Source of the DNA: Eupeodes corollae
Lineage: Eukaryota > Arthropoda > Insecta > Diptera > Syrphidae
Length of the DNA stretch: 64,000 nucleotides
Direction of reading: 5' to 3'
NCBI RefSeq assembly: GCF_945859685.1
Contig: NC_079149.1
Coordinates: 38,095,136 to 38,159,135, forward strand
The notes beneath the pieces were generated by a model. It ran no database searches. It saw only the letters and a list, made by a program, of their open reading frames with translations, and was not told the DNA's origin. The translations under genes were made by a program, and so were the position numbers. Numbering within the stretch: the first letter of the stretch is position 1; every line of letters starts with the position of its first letter. This document shows, piece after piece, positions 12,501-23,937 of the stretch.

Positions 12501-13564
12501 TTTTATTTTTCAAAATTTTAACATCTGAAGGTTTTTTAGCTGTCATTTGTGTTTCTGTTGGCGTTTTATCTTATTTTTTGTTGTTGTTATTTGCGAAGAA
12601 GGACATCAGCATTATTTTTTCGCCAAGAAGCACTCGGTTGTGTCAAAATAATAATAATTGTTATAAAACATTTATTTGGATTAGTCCTTGTAATATCTCG
12701 GTGATTTATAACAACTGAAATTGAATTGCTTCTTGCTTGCAACGAACTCCAACGAACTGGCATCAGGAAATAGAGGACAGGGAAGTCCCCCTAAATAAGA
12801 AACCATCATCATATTAAAAATAACCTACGTTTGGGGATCCATATTCCATTTTTTAAAACGCGCCCAATGAAAGGAAGGGGGCTCTAAGCAATTTACTTTG
12901 AAAACGTGTTATTTAAAAATAAAAAGGAGCGAAAAAAAAGTTTTCTCAGCTTTTTTTTTCTGATGGAGTCAGCAAAGATGGGGCTGACTTACCATACCGC
13001 TATACCACAAGTTCACAAGTTAATTTTATTCGAAAGAAAGTAATTTGAGATGCGAGAGTTCAGTAGAAAATTTCCTACTAACATAATAACAACCACAAAA
13101 TGAATCTGAGCTGGGCGTAACAGTTGTGTTGTTGTTGTTGTACTTTTTGTTATATAAGATGAATGAAATTCTGAAGTTCACTTAAAGTAGCCAGGAAATA
13201 ATTGAATCATTTTTTTTTATTTTAAAGAGATTGCCTTATTAACTTCAACTGACTTTATAATAACTTAAAGTGAATTTAAATTAATTAAATAAATTGAGAA
13301 GGTTCTTTAATGTAGAAACTATACTCAGTTGATAGATGCCAAGGATTTTTGTTGTTCATTAAGAAAGTTTTTGAAAGTTTCAACACCTTATTTTTCAGAC
13401 TCACATCACATCGGTTTAGAGAGTAAATTATCGTAAACATCGTGAAATCACTGAATGATGTTTATATGAGTTTCAAAATTCCTGTTTTGACTGTGTCGAA
13501 TTTTTTTGAGGTAGTTTTATTGAGTGAAATAAAATTGATTTATAGGTCCACATGATTGAAATAT
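9506..13564. other. No gene recognised; intergenic or intronic sequence
   Basis: About 4 kb of AT-rich DNA. Open frames at 10610-10939, 11784-11996 and 12431-12718 are low-complexity and lack known motifs. A GC-richer patch at about 11990-12140 (GAC/GAAGCTGAAG-type repeats) and a short (GTT)n run near 13124-13140 stand out, but no function can be assigned. Confidence 0.55.
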
Positions 13565-13745
13565 TTACATCACTGCATTTGATATTTCGAAAACATTTGA
13601 TAGCGTTTGGCATGAAGCTCTTTTATCCTGGTAGAACCTTTTTAGGATGAGAAATGGTTATTGGACATTTTCAAGTCTGAAACTTGCATAGTAAATGCTT
13701 ATATTCCTCAAGGCTGTTTTTTTTCGAACCTCTTCCTTGAGTTAA
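13565..13745 (+). pseudogene. Small non-LTR reverse transcriptase fragment
   Basis: Reads FDISKTFDSVWHEALL on the plus strand near 13575-13625, the first catalytic block of Jockey/I-type RTs. After a short broken stretch comes IVNAYIPQGC with a following F-S-NLFLE near 13690-13740, matching the GVPQGS block. Everything else is lost. Confidence 0.6.
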
Positions 13746-13756
13746 AAGACAAGTCT

Positions 13757-13850
13757 GCAGGTTAGGTAAGGTTAAGGTGGCTGCTGCCAGAAAAAGCGTA
13801 CAAAGTTAGACCAATAGTTGGTCTATTGTGATACCACATTAATCTAAAGA
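13757..13850. repeat. Dispersed repeat with GGTTAGGT-type start
   Basis: The segment opens with GGTTAGGTAAGGTTAAGGTGGCTGC and ends with TAGACC...GGTCTATTGTGATACCAC. From memory, sequences of this pattern recur widely in higher fly genomes, but I cannot search for it. It contains a short inverted pair (TAGACCAA / TTGGTCTA). Only one copy is seen in this window. Confidence 0.35.
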
Positions 13851-15114
13851 TTGGCTTTACTTGTTGAAACCAATTTGTGGTATTAACGAAGCGTTTGAGA
13901 TTATAAAACTATTAACCTGAACATATGAGTTAAGGCATTGTCTTCTTTTGCAAAACAAAGCTTTATGTACAATCTACGAACAGAAATGAGTTGATTTGAG
14001 CATTTATCATCAAGATCGGGCCAAATTAGTTTAGTTGACAGACAAGTAGTGGAATTAGTCCAGTGGTTCACTTTCTTAATGGTATCATGCTTTACCTTAA
14101 GCTGTTTTTTATATTGACTATTAATACCCTTTTAATGATTATTGATTACACACAGTGCAAACAATTATTGAAAAAGAATAGGGTTAGAACGAAAGACCGA
14201 CGCACATTGGTTTTGAATGTCTGCGCATTGTAATGAGTGGAGAATATTGAGCCTGTTAAAGAATTAAACATGCGTGTAGTGCGGCTAAAGAAATAATCAC
14301 TTTTCTTAACAGTACGTCCGAAATTGAAAGGACGATACAAAAGTGATATCAGCATGAGACCTTGCGGCGGTGTTCAAGAGAAAAAATGTCTCGGTTAGAG
14401 AACGATTTACTATCATTTTATGACCATTCTTTTCAACTCTATTGAAAGGACTTTAGTACTTTATTGAGGCACCAGCTCAAATATAATAATTTTACTCGAC
14501 CAATTAAAAATTTGTGAATTATATCCACATCAGAAGGAGTAAAAAACATCTTGAACCGTCGGAGAGAACCTAAAAACTTAGCAGAATTTTTTAAGATGTT
14601 AAATATGTGATCAATCCATAACCTAGAGCTGAAGCCTGCAAGTACCACCCATGTATATAGTGGCATTGGGAGATAGTTACGCTTTTCGACAGTAGACAGC
14701 ATTAAATTTTCGAAGCATTAGATTCTACACGGTTTTTGATTCCCCATCGGACAATGCTGTCTAGATCAGAATTTATTGAGCTTATCATACATTACCATTG
14801 GTAATCAACATCCCAAGGATAAGAATGAGAATGTGGAATTGAATATGAAAAGCTGAGGGTTCTGTCATCAGAAAACAATTAATTCAGACAAAATATCATT
14901 TATAAAAATAAGGAGAAGCTTTGGAGACAAAACGGGGCCCTGGGAAACACCTGTGTTTATTTTGTGGATATCAGGTTTGAATCCGTCCAATACTTGTTGA
15001 ATTAAACGGTTCGAAACGCAATAAAGAAGAGATTCATCAACACCAAATGCACGCATTTTCAATATGAGAGCTTGATGACAAACTCTATCAAATGCCTTTG
15101 AAATATCAACTGCA

Positions 15115-15130
15115 ATAACCTTACCTTCTC
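15115..15130 (+). repeat. Left target site duplication of the SINE
   Basis: ATAACCTTACCTTCTC, identical to 15425-15440. It originally belonged to the interrupted RT frame. Confidence 0.92.
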
Positions 15131-15424
15131 TGTAGTCCCCGTGGCATGATGGTCATGCGAGAGATCTTGGGTTCGATTCCTGTTTGTGCCACCGAAAGTT
15201 TTATTCACGGGTACTGCTTCTTGCAAAGAATTGACAAATTCTATAATAGTAATTCTTGTCAAGAAAAAGTTCTTTTTCAAATTAGTCGTTCGGATTCGGC
15301 ATATAAACTGTAAGTCCCTTCCATCCCTGAGAACAATACTCGCACACAGGAATGGTTGAGAGTTGTAAGTCACTAGGCCCTGGTTCTCTATACGGACTGT
15401 TGCGCCACTTAATTTATTTATTTC
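15131..15424 (+). mobile_element. tRNA-derived SINE with perfect 16-bp target site duplication
   Basis: A 294-bp element. The head is tRNA-like: an A-box-like TGGCATGATGG at 15142-15152 and a perfect B box GGTTCGATTCC at 15170-15180, together an internal RNA polymerase III promoter. The tRNA-unrelated body runs from CACGGGTACTG to GTTGCGCCAC, and the end is AATTTATTTATTTC. The same 16 bases (ATAACCTTACCTTCTC) occur immediately before (15115-15130) and after (15425-15440), an intact TSD as left by LINE machinery. The element lies in the antisense direction to the RT it interrupts. A truncated relative is at 7293-7475. Confidence 0.92.
15142..15180 (+). promoter_or_regulatory. Pol III internal promoter (A and B boxes) of the SINE
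   Basis: The A-box-like stretch is 15142-15152, with one mismatch to the consensus. The B box at 15170-15180 matches GGTTCGANTCC exactly. The short spacing is within the tRNA range. Confidence 0.75.
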
Positions 15425-15440
15425 ATAACCTTACCTTCTC
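15425..15440 (+). repeat. Right target site duplication of the SINE
   Basis: Perfect 16-base copy of 15115-15130. Confidence 0.92.
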
Positions 15441-15489
15441 CAAAACATGGTAAAGATTTGTTCCATTGAGCTGAAAATTGATCAGTGTT

Positions 15490-16030
15490 TCCATGCATTG
15501 GAAGTACATGTTAAAGTGTTCCTTTTCCGTAAGAGGTAATCAACAGTTTCGGGCTGTATATTGAGGCACAGTGCAATGATCTAATATCAGCTTGACCATT
15601 TGAGATGATATATCCGCAGTCGATATCCCTTTTTTTTCTTTAACCAACAGAGGGCTCCTCTGATGGTCCGAAGTTCTGCCTGAAAAACTACAGTGATTGG
15701 TAAGACGAAAGGAGATGCAAAGATTAAGTCTGTTGAAATACATTTCCCCGTCGATCCGTCATTTTTATTTAAAGTAAGGCAAGTTCGAATGGTGAGGTTT
15801 GACATCAACTCCACATCGATCTGCATATTAAGTAAGTTGTATAAAATATTTTTGTAGTAGTTTATTCAGTGTTAGAATTTTTCCAGATATGGCTATAGCA
15901 AAATCTTTCGCATAGGCATTTAATTTGAAACTCTCCATTTCAAGAATTTTTGGTATTCCGTTTACCACTAAATTCATTTGTATGTATTTTTTAACCCACT
16001 TAATTCCTTCGATTATGACAATACCCAATT
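15490..16030 (-). pseudogene. R1/LOA-type non-LTR retrotransposon fragment (RT end plus RNase H)
   Basis: Minus strand. 15828-16028 encodes NLVVNGIPKILEMESFKLNAYAKDFAIAISGK, the palm around the catalytic YADD, which here reads YAKD. It matches NLVVNEILTSLDEEGF-VIAYADDVAIAVSGK of the element at 38600-40035. ADRCGVDVKPHHSNL follows near 15790-15835. The frame then jumps to an RNase H-like region at about 15540-15760: DGSTG, STDL, FRLTNHC and VFQAELRTIRGALCWL, with the first Asp and the Glu of RNase H. The piece between RT thumb and RNase H is gone, so this is an internally deleted copy. Its downstream edge meets the Jockey-group element near 15480-15540. Confidence 0.7.
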
Positions 16031-16284
16031 CAATTCCAGATTCACAACTTGTCTTCCAGATGTAAAAGAAAGAAATAATGTCAATCTTTATCTACCAAAA
16101 AACCACCTCTAATGTATTTTTAAACTTGATGAATTTGTGCAAAATTTGAATCGTTTTTTTTTTACTGGTGCCTCTATAAAAATTCTTCTCGAAAGAATTC
16201 AATGAAGATCCTTAAAAATTATAGGAAGTGGAACTTCTGGTCTTTTGTTTTTTTGTTCGAATTCTTATTTCACTTCAAACTATT

Positions 16285-16489
16285 GTGTTGTAATAATCTA
16301 ACTTACAATAATGCCTCTCCATTTATTTCTGAACTCAATTTAAGACCCAATGTCCAGTACATAGATTCTTTATTTCTTAGCCGCACATCAAGAATGTGGA
16401 ATGGTTTACCCAAATCTTTTTTTTATATTTTAATAACCAACAAATGTTTACCAATGTCAATCAATTTTAAAAAACCTTTCTTATTTTAA
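16285..16489 (+). pseudogene. Non-LTR retrotransposon C-terminal fragment
   Basis: The plus-strand frame reads NASPFISELNLRPNVQYIDSLFLSRTSRMWNGLPKS, then FKKPFLF and a stop. The SRTSRMWN-LP block is the conserved end of ORF2 in Jockey/R1-like elements. It belongs to a different family from the copies at 3465 and 7500. Nothing upstream of about 16285 is recognisable. Confidence 0.6.
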
Positions 16490-17549
16490 AATAGTCTGTG
16501 TAAATTACAGACAAAAGTTTTCTATTTTCAATTATTTAAAAAGGGAGTAAAAGCACTCTAAAAAAGCTAATGAGTATTTAAAAAAAAACAGTCTTGCCTT
16601 ATCTAAATATTGTTGCCCCACTTTAATGCTTTTATGTAAGTTTTGACCCAAAGTAGAATTTTTTGTGTAACTCTGGTCATTATATATACAAACAATTTAT
16701 TTGCTTCAAATGTAAATACTCTGAAACAGCTCCTCTCAAGTTTCTTATGAAGTTTTCTATTTACCAGTTTAAAATAATTTCGTGGAAACAACTTGTCAAA
16801 ACAGCAATTACATATTTCTTCGAACAACGAATAATTATTATGCTTCAAAGATTGTATACAAATTAATTTTTTCATGTAAGAAAATACAAAACAAATTTCA
16901 ATTTTTGTCAGTATCATAAAAGAAAAAAAGACACTTTGACTTCCGAAAAGCATCAATTTATTTAAGTTAAATTAAATCATAAACGTTACTAATTAAACTT
17001 GAACAAAATGTCATTAAAATCATCAGATTGGCTTTCAACTTTTATTTCCAAGAAATATGTTTCGTTTATTTTCGTAAGAGCAACGATTTATGAAAACATG
17101 AAATTGTATTTCATTTTTTTTTTTCAATTAGTTTTCTAAAACTTAAGTTAACTTAACAGAATATTCAATAAATTGACATAATGACAAATGGACATTTGAA
17201 GAATTATTATTGAAGGAAAATCACTTAACTAAAACTTTAGTTTAAGTATAGAGATGTGAGAAAAGGAAATGTTCATTATATTAATGGAAATCGTTTTCAA
17301 GGACTAAACAAAACACCTAAACCACACCCAAAACTTAGGTATAATATTTTAAGTATTTCATTTGGAATGAATAAGTGTTTTAGGAAATGCTTTATCTATC
17401 AAATTACGCAATCACTTAGGTCCAACTTGTTCAAGGAAAAGTGAGATTCAAAATAATTTAAAATATGTGAAAATGTAAGAATTTTAAAAAAGTTGACTTC
17501 ATCAGGATTGGTCATTTTTAAATCAAAGATTATTTTTATACTTACAACT
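16490..17549. other. No gene recognised
   Basis: AT-rich sequence. Complementary open frames at 16603-16956 show no domain. Confidence 0.55.
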
Positions 17550-17775
17550 GTTTTTCAATCGAAACCTTGACAGAGCGCCAATATCATTTTTAACCGGAAC
17601 AAAATGAGTCGTTCTTCGTAGAATATTGAAAACTTACTTCCAAAGTGAGAGTTTTTTTTTAAAGCAATAGTGACCGAAATTAAGCGTCCTTCAGTTTATT
17701 GTACGGAAGTCTGTGCAAACATTTCGTGAGACTGGCAATTTTCATAGTGTGCTACACTGGTCTACAACTTATTAT
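17550..17775 (+). pseudogene. Possible N-terminal scrap of a mariner-type transposase
   Basis: Across shifting frames the plus strand reads LTERQ near 17565, FKAIVTEIKRPSV near 17658-17690 and VRKSVQTFRETGNFHS near 17703-17748. The last resembles the KFRETG-V helix of DUF4817-type transposases. No catalytic part follows, and the match is short. Confidence 0.3.
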
Positions 17776-18896
17776 TTTTGGAGCATATCTGGTTTTTAAT
17801 ATACACCATCCTAAAAATGTTAAAGACAACAAAAAACAATTTTCTTAAGGCTAAAACAAAGACTCGACATATTCCTTAACAATACTAATTTTGCAACCTG
17901 CAACTTTTAATTTTCAAGACAAAGTTTAAATCATTTGAGTATCGCTCTTAGTTTTTGTAAATTCTCACATGTTAGTATGAGATGACTAATGGGCCTTAAT
18001 TTGACCCTATCTGAAATTTTGAAAAGCCTTAAATGTAGTTCCTTTATGGTCTTAAACACTTTGTTTTAGAGCTAATTTTTAGTGCAGATTTTGATCAAAA
18101 ACTCCTGTTTTATATGCTCAAACTTAGAAACACAAGTTTTCGACATTATTTATTTTAATGTATTCCAAAAATTTTAGGTAAAAACCTAAATACTACGAAT
18201 TCATAATAAGATCTTATTGTTTATCTTATTTCATTGTTCCATAGTTTTTTAAGGTTAAGAACTTATAATAAATGAGGCTTTTTTCGAAAATGAGTGATTT
18301 GCTTAAATCTTTTAAGCTTAATATCCAAAAAAAGGGATTGTAGATGTAGAAAATAATTAATTATTTAATTGAGAAAAAAACTGCTTTATGAATATTCATA
18401 GCCTCGAAAAGCCTAATATACGTTCTTTTAGTTTTGAATATAAAAGAGTGTGTCTCAAAAACCTGACGTGATAGATTGATTTCGAAGTCGAATCCAAACA
18501 GAAGCAATCAAAAACCTTAGAAACAGACAAATTTGATTGACACCTACATAACCTTATTGTTGACCAGTGTTAAAACTTTTTTTTTTGGTGTCTATGGGCT
18601 GCCTATAAACTGAGATCTGGTCCCTTTTCTATTTTTTTTCTGTCGTTTAATAACACTACAGTCACTCCAATTCAGCTCTAAACCATAAACAAGTCTTTGA
18701 AAAATTAAGTGATGGACTGAGCTACTCTGCTAAGTTGGCCGAGGCAGCTGATTGAAAAGGCTGCAACGTTGAATCCATTCTAAACAAAATTGTCGATTCT
18801 TTTTTTGTCGAAAAAAAGGTCTTATATTTAAAGTAATTTTAAAATACAGAATTTTAGTCTTAGTCTTTTTTGACGACACAGATTTTTGAAAGACAA
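17776..18896. other. No gene recognised
   Basis: AT-rich DNA with no readable coding remnant or repeat pair. Confidence 0.55.
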
Positions 18897-18989
18897 TACA
18901 GTCAAACTTCCCTAAAGCGAATTTGCATGGGATCAGAAAATTATTTCGTTATATAGAAAATTCATTATACAGAAATTTTGTGTTTTTAC

Positions 18990-19603
18990 TTTTATTTAAA
19001 GAAGGCAGTGATTTTAGTTTGGATTACATTCTTCCATTTTAAATACCATACTTTGCTTACATTTTGAACGGCTTGTGACAAGTCTATGACCGAAATTGAT
19101 TTGTTCTGGTCCACCTGTGTCAATATATTCGTCAACATACGTTTTCTATAATGTTGTTTTAAGTTGTAGATAATGCCTTAGTCCATTAGCTGAAGTAAAG
19201 AAGTCATGTTGGGAGGAAAATAGGCAAGCTCAATGTGTTCCAATTTATCTACCTTTTTTGCTAAAGAAGTTTTTTGTCCAACTTTAAAAGCCATTTTCTA
19301 ATAATTTCACTTGTCATCCATATTTTTTTGTTGAACTCATAATATACATGCAGAGATTTTATTTTTGGCCTTCCCTATAACAAGCAATTTAAGCTTCTTC
19401 GATCCAGTCAAATTGCTTGATACAAGGACAGTAATTTTCCCTGCTCTGTTTTTCACCAAAGCATTTCTCATTTTTAAATTATTGGGTGAGCATTTGAAAA
19501 CCAAACCAGTCTCATCACCATTAAAGTTGTTGATTTTGGTGACATTTATTACCAATCGTGGAAAAACATTTAAAACCCAATCATCACGATTCCGTGTGTT
19601 CAC
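18990..19603 (-). pseudogene. Tigger transposase, DDE catalytic part (deleted)
   Basis: 19337-19603 encodes FNGDETGLVFKCSP (first catalytic Asp) and GKITVLVSSNLTGSKKLKLLVIGKAKN, the signature of the DDE_1 superfamily. Further on, past stops, AYFPPNMTSLLQLMD near 19195-19245 preserves the third-acid region, followed by YNLKQHYRKRML and an H-RLVTS-like end. The segment that should carry the second Asp (the D-N-C-PAH block) is missing between about 19270 and 19335. The catalytic triad is therefore incomplete. Confidence 0.8.
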
Positions 19604-19693
19604 ATCTGCACATTCCCCACATAGGTTTTTTTAAACGATTCCATATCGTAAAGTACTTGTTTAGAATTCTTAGCGCTCCATTGCATTGGCGAC

Positions 19694-20002
19694 CTAATGG
19701 GCGTTTTGTCTCATCAATGGTCCAAAGATAGGAAAATTCCTACCACGAGCGGTTATCCAATTCAGCATTGCTTCATCATTATCCTCGAAAAGACATGTTC
19801 GAAGTCTTTTGCGTTTAGTGCTTAATTCCTTGTCTTCTTCATTTCTTAAAATCGCTGCTTTGTTTATTAAAATTGTCAATAAGCTGCTGGGAAGAATTCC
19901 AAATTGCTTAGCAAAATCTGTTTTTTTAGTCAATTCTTCTTCAATTGTATTAATTATCAATAACTTTTTCTCAAGAGAAATGCTATTTCGAGACATTTTC
20001 AA
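19694..20002 (-). pseudogene. Tigger transposase, N-terminal DNA-binding part
   Basis: A 102-codon frame starting at ATG. MSRNSISLEKKLLIINTIEE and DFAKQFGILPSSLLTILINK form the first CENP-B/psq-type helix-turn-helix. EAMLNWITARGRNFPIFGPLMRQNA is the second, CENP-B (HTH_Tnp) domain. In this family these bind the TIRs. The frame breaks after about 102 codons, and the rest of the second domain is deleted before the catalytic part at 19603. Confidence 0.85.
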
Positions 20003-20296
20003 TTATATTCACTGAAGCTTGAACATAGAATGCTTACATTTAAAATCTTGGGCAAATCCCCTTATAAGGTTTTCTTTCTCAGCATGAAAAAATCGTTATG
20101 TGTAAACAAAAACGTATGAAATTTAGATTTCCAGCATCAAAATTAGTTTGTTGTAGAGAAAAATTCGCTTCATGGAAATTCGTTATAAGGAGATCAAAAC
20201 ACACCAAAAAAGTAAAAAAAGATGTGTACTCAAAATCAATTCTGAATAGAGAGATCTTCGTTATGTAGAAGTTCGTTATAGGGAAGTTTGACTGTA

Positions 20297-22355
20297 TGTG
20301 TTTTTGAAAAAAATATGAATTTAAGAAAACACAAAATAAAATATGAAATTAGTTAGAATAAACTCAAACCATAATTGGGCAAACATGTACATGTTAAGAA
20401 GTTCTGTTTTACAAGCATAATATATTTTGAAATTTAAAACAAAAATTCTTTTGGGGAAGTTTCTTTCTGAAGTTAAAAAAAAAACATCGTTAGCTACTTT
20501 GTATTTTTTTCAAAATATGTTTTATCCACCCTTAAGGTACGTAGCTACTTGTGTTTGTTTTTATGTTCCATTTCACAAATTAGTTTGACCTCATCATTTA
20601 TTAGTTTTTAGAAAAAAGTACTTCTTACTCGTTTTACAAAATCTTAATTCTCAAAATATCATTCTATACCACCATACCCTCTTTTATCATATTTGTTTGT
20701 ATTTCTCCACATTGCGTTGTTGCGTTTTTTTTTTCGTTAAAAGGTAATTAGGTTCTTGAGCTTAAATTTCATTCCTGTAGGCTGTCTTATTGTAGGTCCA
20801 TACATATATATTAATTGAAGTTTATCTACCTTGTCAATATTTGTCGGACAAAAATGAAGGTAGGTATAAGTTCAATTTGCTTGTTTATAAGAACGCCCTT
20901 ATAATGACATTGAAAAAGCTTTTATTATTATCTACCTCCCTTTTGTTGTGTTTTTAAAAACATCAATTTTACGACAAGGTACTAAAAAATTATAAAAAAA
21001 AAAACAGAAATGTATTTATGTCAAACTCAAATAATGTCTCAAGAATGTCCTTGAAATTGTTGGAATTTTGTGACGCTTTTTTAATCTGACACAGCAAAAC
21101 TTAAATCTTCTTTCGTTTCCGAAAATAAAACTCTGATAGAATTTTTGTCTGTCCTCTGAATTTCTCTGAAATGCTTCCGAGTACACAAACATTGGTATAT
21201 AAATTTAATTTATTTATTATTTTTATTATTATTAAACGTTTGAGGGAATAAAAGTTAGCAAAAGAACTTAATGAAGAGAATATACCTACTTCTCGCATAC
21301 ACGAGTATTTCTGCCACTATTGCTATGATATGGACGTGACAAAGCTATAACCAATCTGCCCTTATTTTTGTTTTTATTTAATTTTTCTTTCTCATCCATT
21401 TTCTGGCCTTAACACCCTTGGCATCAGGGTTGTTTTTGTTGTACCTGATGTATTACAGTCACGTATAGAAAAGATACCCTGGTGGCAATAAAGGTACTTT
21501 TGTTTCCCAACAAACTTAGATACACCGAACGAAATGGCTAAATGGAGTTTTCATTGTGTAATTAAAGCCTGAGTTCATATTAAGAACTAAGTTTAAGATG
21601 AGAAAAATAAGAACTTAAATGTTTATGTTTGGAATCAGTAAAAAGGATCTTAATAATTTACATTTATTATTGAACAAATCTTTTTATAAAGTTTACGAAA
21701 TTTTGAATTTTGTCTTTTCTGAATGGATATAAATACACGTGTGTAAAACTTAGTGAAATATTAGCCTTGGTTTAATTGTGAAATTTTGTTATTTAGACCC
21801 ACATTTTATTTTCAGTGCATTTATTTTCATTTTCTTTGCTTTTTTTGTTTTTGTTGTGTTTGTTTTCTTATTCTTGGACCTTTCTAGATCTTTGGCCATG
21901 ATTTTGGTGAATACACATAGACTTTCTCATACTCGTATTGCCAAACCTATACAAAATCATATCCTTTGCATTTGAAATTTGTGGCAATTGGTCTTAATGC
22001 GTGCTAACTTAATTGCTTTTAAGGGTTGCGGTGTTGACTCTTGAATGGTAATAAGTTTTTCATCAAATTCTTTTGTTACAATATACCAATAGAACTGGAA
22101 TTTGAGTTCTGATTAAGTGTTTTTTTTTGTGTCGTGCACAAAAGTCATTGAAAGTAGACACTCAAAATTGAAAATTGTCAATGGAAATACTGAAAGCACT
22201 TTGTTATTAACTATTCTTTTCCAAAAAATCTTTATTAAAAAAAGGAATGCCGAGTGGGCAAACAAACAAAACAACTTTTTGAATTCTATAAATTGAATAA
22301 ATTCAAGAATAAGAGAATCATTTTGTATCGTTTAAAGAATGCTGTTCTGAATAAA
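20297..22355. other. No gene recognised
   Basis: About 2 kb of AT-rich sequence. Open frames at 21101-21298 and 21778-21975 are low-complexity, and no repeats were matched. Confidence 0.55.
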
Positions 22356-22589
22356 TCTATACTTTTATTATAAAGCTGAAGAGTTTGTTTGATTGTTTGT
22401 TTGTTTGTTTGAGCGGGCTAATCTCAGGAACTACTTGTCCGATATGAAAAATTCTTTCAATTTTCGAGAGCTTCCATTAGTGTATGTCTATCCTTGGCTC
22501 ACGGTCTATCCTTTAATCACTGTTACCATTTTCGCTTTATAAATTTGCTCTAAAATAAAGCATGCGTGTAACGCCGCGGGCGCAGCTTT
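22356..22589 (+). mobile_element. Short Helitron-like element (tentative)
   Basis: Begins TCTATACTTTTATTATAAAG, runs through a (GTTT)n stretch and GAGCGGGCTAATCTCAGGAACTAC, and ends with GCCGCGGGCGCAGC. From memory, this start, middle and end are typical of short non-autonomous Helitrons in arthropods: a 5' TC and a GC-rich 3' hairpin. The terminal CTRR is not clean (CTTT). No Rep/helicase is encoded. Confidence 0.45.
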
Positions 22590-23672
22590 TATCTATACAT
22601 TGCATATCTTGTAAATTTCCTTTGTACTTCTTCGATTCGCTCACACGAGTTCTAATAAGTTGGATTCCAAACCAAACTGCAGTTCTCAAGCACTGATCCG
22701 AACCAAATAATTAAAAAGGGATCAAGCGTGTATGGGTCTTTAAATCCTTTAGTGCTTCTCTTAATTAACCCTAGCATTTGATTGGATTTACTGATTATGA
22801 ATCTATGTTCGGTAAGAATTAAAGTTTTGTATTTAGTACAACTCCTAATAGTGTAATTGAATTACATAGGTGAACCGATCTGGACGCAGGACATAACTTG
22901 ACACTTAGAGACACTAAAGCGTAGAAAATTTTTGTCACACCAATCAGCCAATCTATTAAAATCATCATTCAACAAAGTACAATCTTGAATACTAAGTGGT
23001 GCGATACAGTTTAAGATCATCCGCAAATAGAAGACATGATGAATTTTTGAATAGGTCAAGATTATCATTGATAAATAATAGGAATAATAGTGGTCCCAAA
23101 TCGCTGCCCTGAGGGACACCAAATAGCACTAAGATTGAAAAGATAGGTTATCAAAGACTATCTTTTCAAATAACTTTGGGAAAGCTGAAATTTTACAGAT
23201 TGGTCTATAATTAGTAACATTCTGTTTAGATCCTGATTTAAATACAGGTGTTATGTAAGACAATTTCCAACACTCTAGGAACTGCCCCGGAGAAAGAGAC
23301 AAATTAAAGATGGTCGTCCAAGGCTTGGCTAAGGAAGATGCACATTTAAATAATAAAATGGGTGGAATCAAATCAGGACCTTATTTTTTGTTGTATCTAA
23401 GTCAATTAGGGCTGACATAACTTTTGAAACCTGTAATATCATTGAACCAATATTAAGGGATACTGGGATCTGTGGCAATTTAAGATTGGAAGGTGATTTT
23501 GGCTTGTAAACAGACTCAAAGTAGACAGCAAAAAGATTAGAAATCTGATTCAAGTTACTTGTTGATTTATTTAAGTACTTCATACAGCTTGGATAACCGT
23601 TTGATTTACGTTTAGAGTTAATAAAATTCATAAAACTTTTACTATAATTTTTAATATTAGATTCTATAGTAA

Positions 23673-23937
23673 ACATATCGTCGTCGTTCTATTAAAACTC
23701 CCTAAGTCCATTTTGTGTGTTTTGAGATATTTGCATTAAAAGTTTGAAATCAACATGCAAATTAATAGATTTTTATAGTTTTAATTCTTTATAATTTAAA
23801 AATGGTGCATCGTTAAGCTTAGGGTGTTTTGAAAAAATATAGATTTTGTCATTTGCATGAACTTAGTGTAATTATTTCGTTTTTGCGGAAAATGGACTAA
23901 GGTCTTAGGGAGTTTTCATAGAATGACGACGATATGT
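23673..23937. mobile_element. MITE (265 bp) with ~40-bp inverted ends
   Basis: The left end (ATATCGTCGTCGTTCTATTA, then AAACTCCCTAAGTCCATTTT) is mirrored at the right by AAAATGGACTAAGG, AGGGAGTTTTCATAGAATGA and CGACGATAT. The arms have a few mismatches and one small indel. ATAT flanks both sides, so the TSD may be TA or ATAT. There is no coding capacity. It sits between two collinear pieces of the linker of the non-LTR element, so it inserted after that element. The superfamily is not assigned. Confidence 0.85.

Larger units (their letters stand above)
14130..15480 (-). mobile_element. Jockey-group non-LTR retrotransposon, 5'-truncated, split by a SINE
   Basis: Minus strand. From the 5' side: QWNKSL-P-FGEGK near 15440-15480, then, across the SINE, VIAVDISKAFDRVCHQALI (first catalytic Asp, near 15070-15112). 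The ORF at 14868-15062 continues MRAFGVDESLLYCVSNRLIQQVLDGFKPDIHKINTGVSQGPVLSPKLL-IFINDIL. The YADD region is missing or unreadable, so an internal deletion is likely near 14860. The 3' part includes 14439-14702 and the terminal block NFGRTVKKSDYFFSRTTRMFNSL at 14146-14355. With the SINE removed, the RT frame joins at the TSD, so the SINE came later. The element is dead. Confidence 0.75.
18899..20294 (-). mobile_element. pogo/Tigger-type DNA transposon with TIRs
   Basis: A 1396-bp element. The left end at 18899 starts CAGTCAAACTTCCCTAAAGC and the right end is its near-perfect inverse (...GGGAAGTTTGACTG, ending 20294). Both are flanked by the TA dinucleotide expected of Tc1/mariner/pogo insertions (18897-18898 and 20295-20296). 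Similar CGTTATA/GAATT sub-repeats lie inside each end. The minus-strand transposase remnants (see the two parts below) are shorter than a normal Tigger transposase of roughly 500-600 residues, so this copy has internal deletions and cannot encode its own transposase. If the ends are still recognised, it could have been moved by a relative. Confidence 0.9.

Noticed and set aside
15140..15205. Possible genuine tRNA gene
   Set aside because: The A and B boxes are present, but the sequence continues into a SINE body, has no proper acceptor stem, and lies within a TSD-flanked insertion.
15059..15373. 104-codon minus-strand frame containing a NRNRTQDLSHDHHATG-like stretch
   Set aside because: This is the antisense of the SINE tRNA-like head, not a protein.
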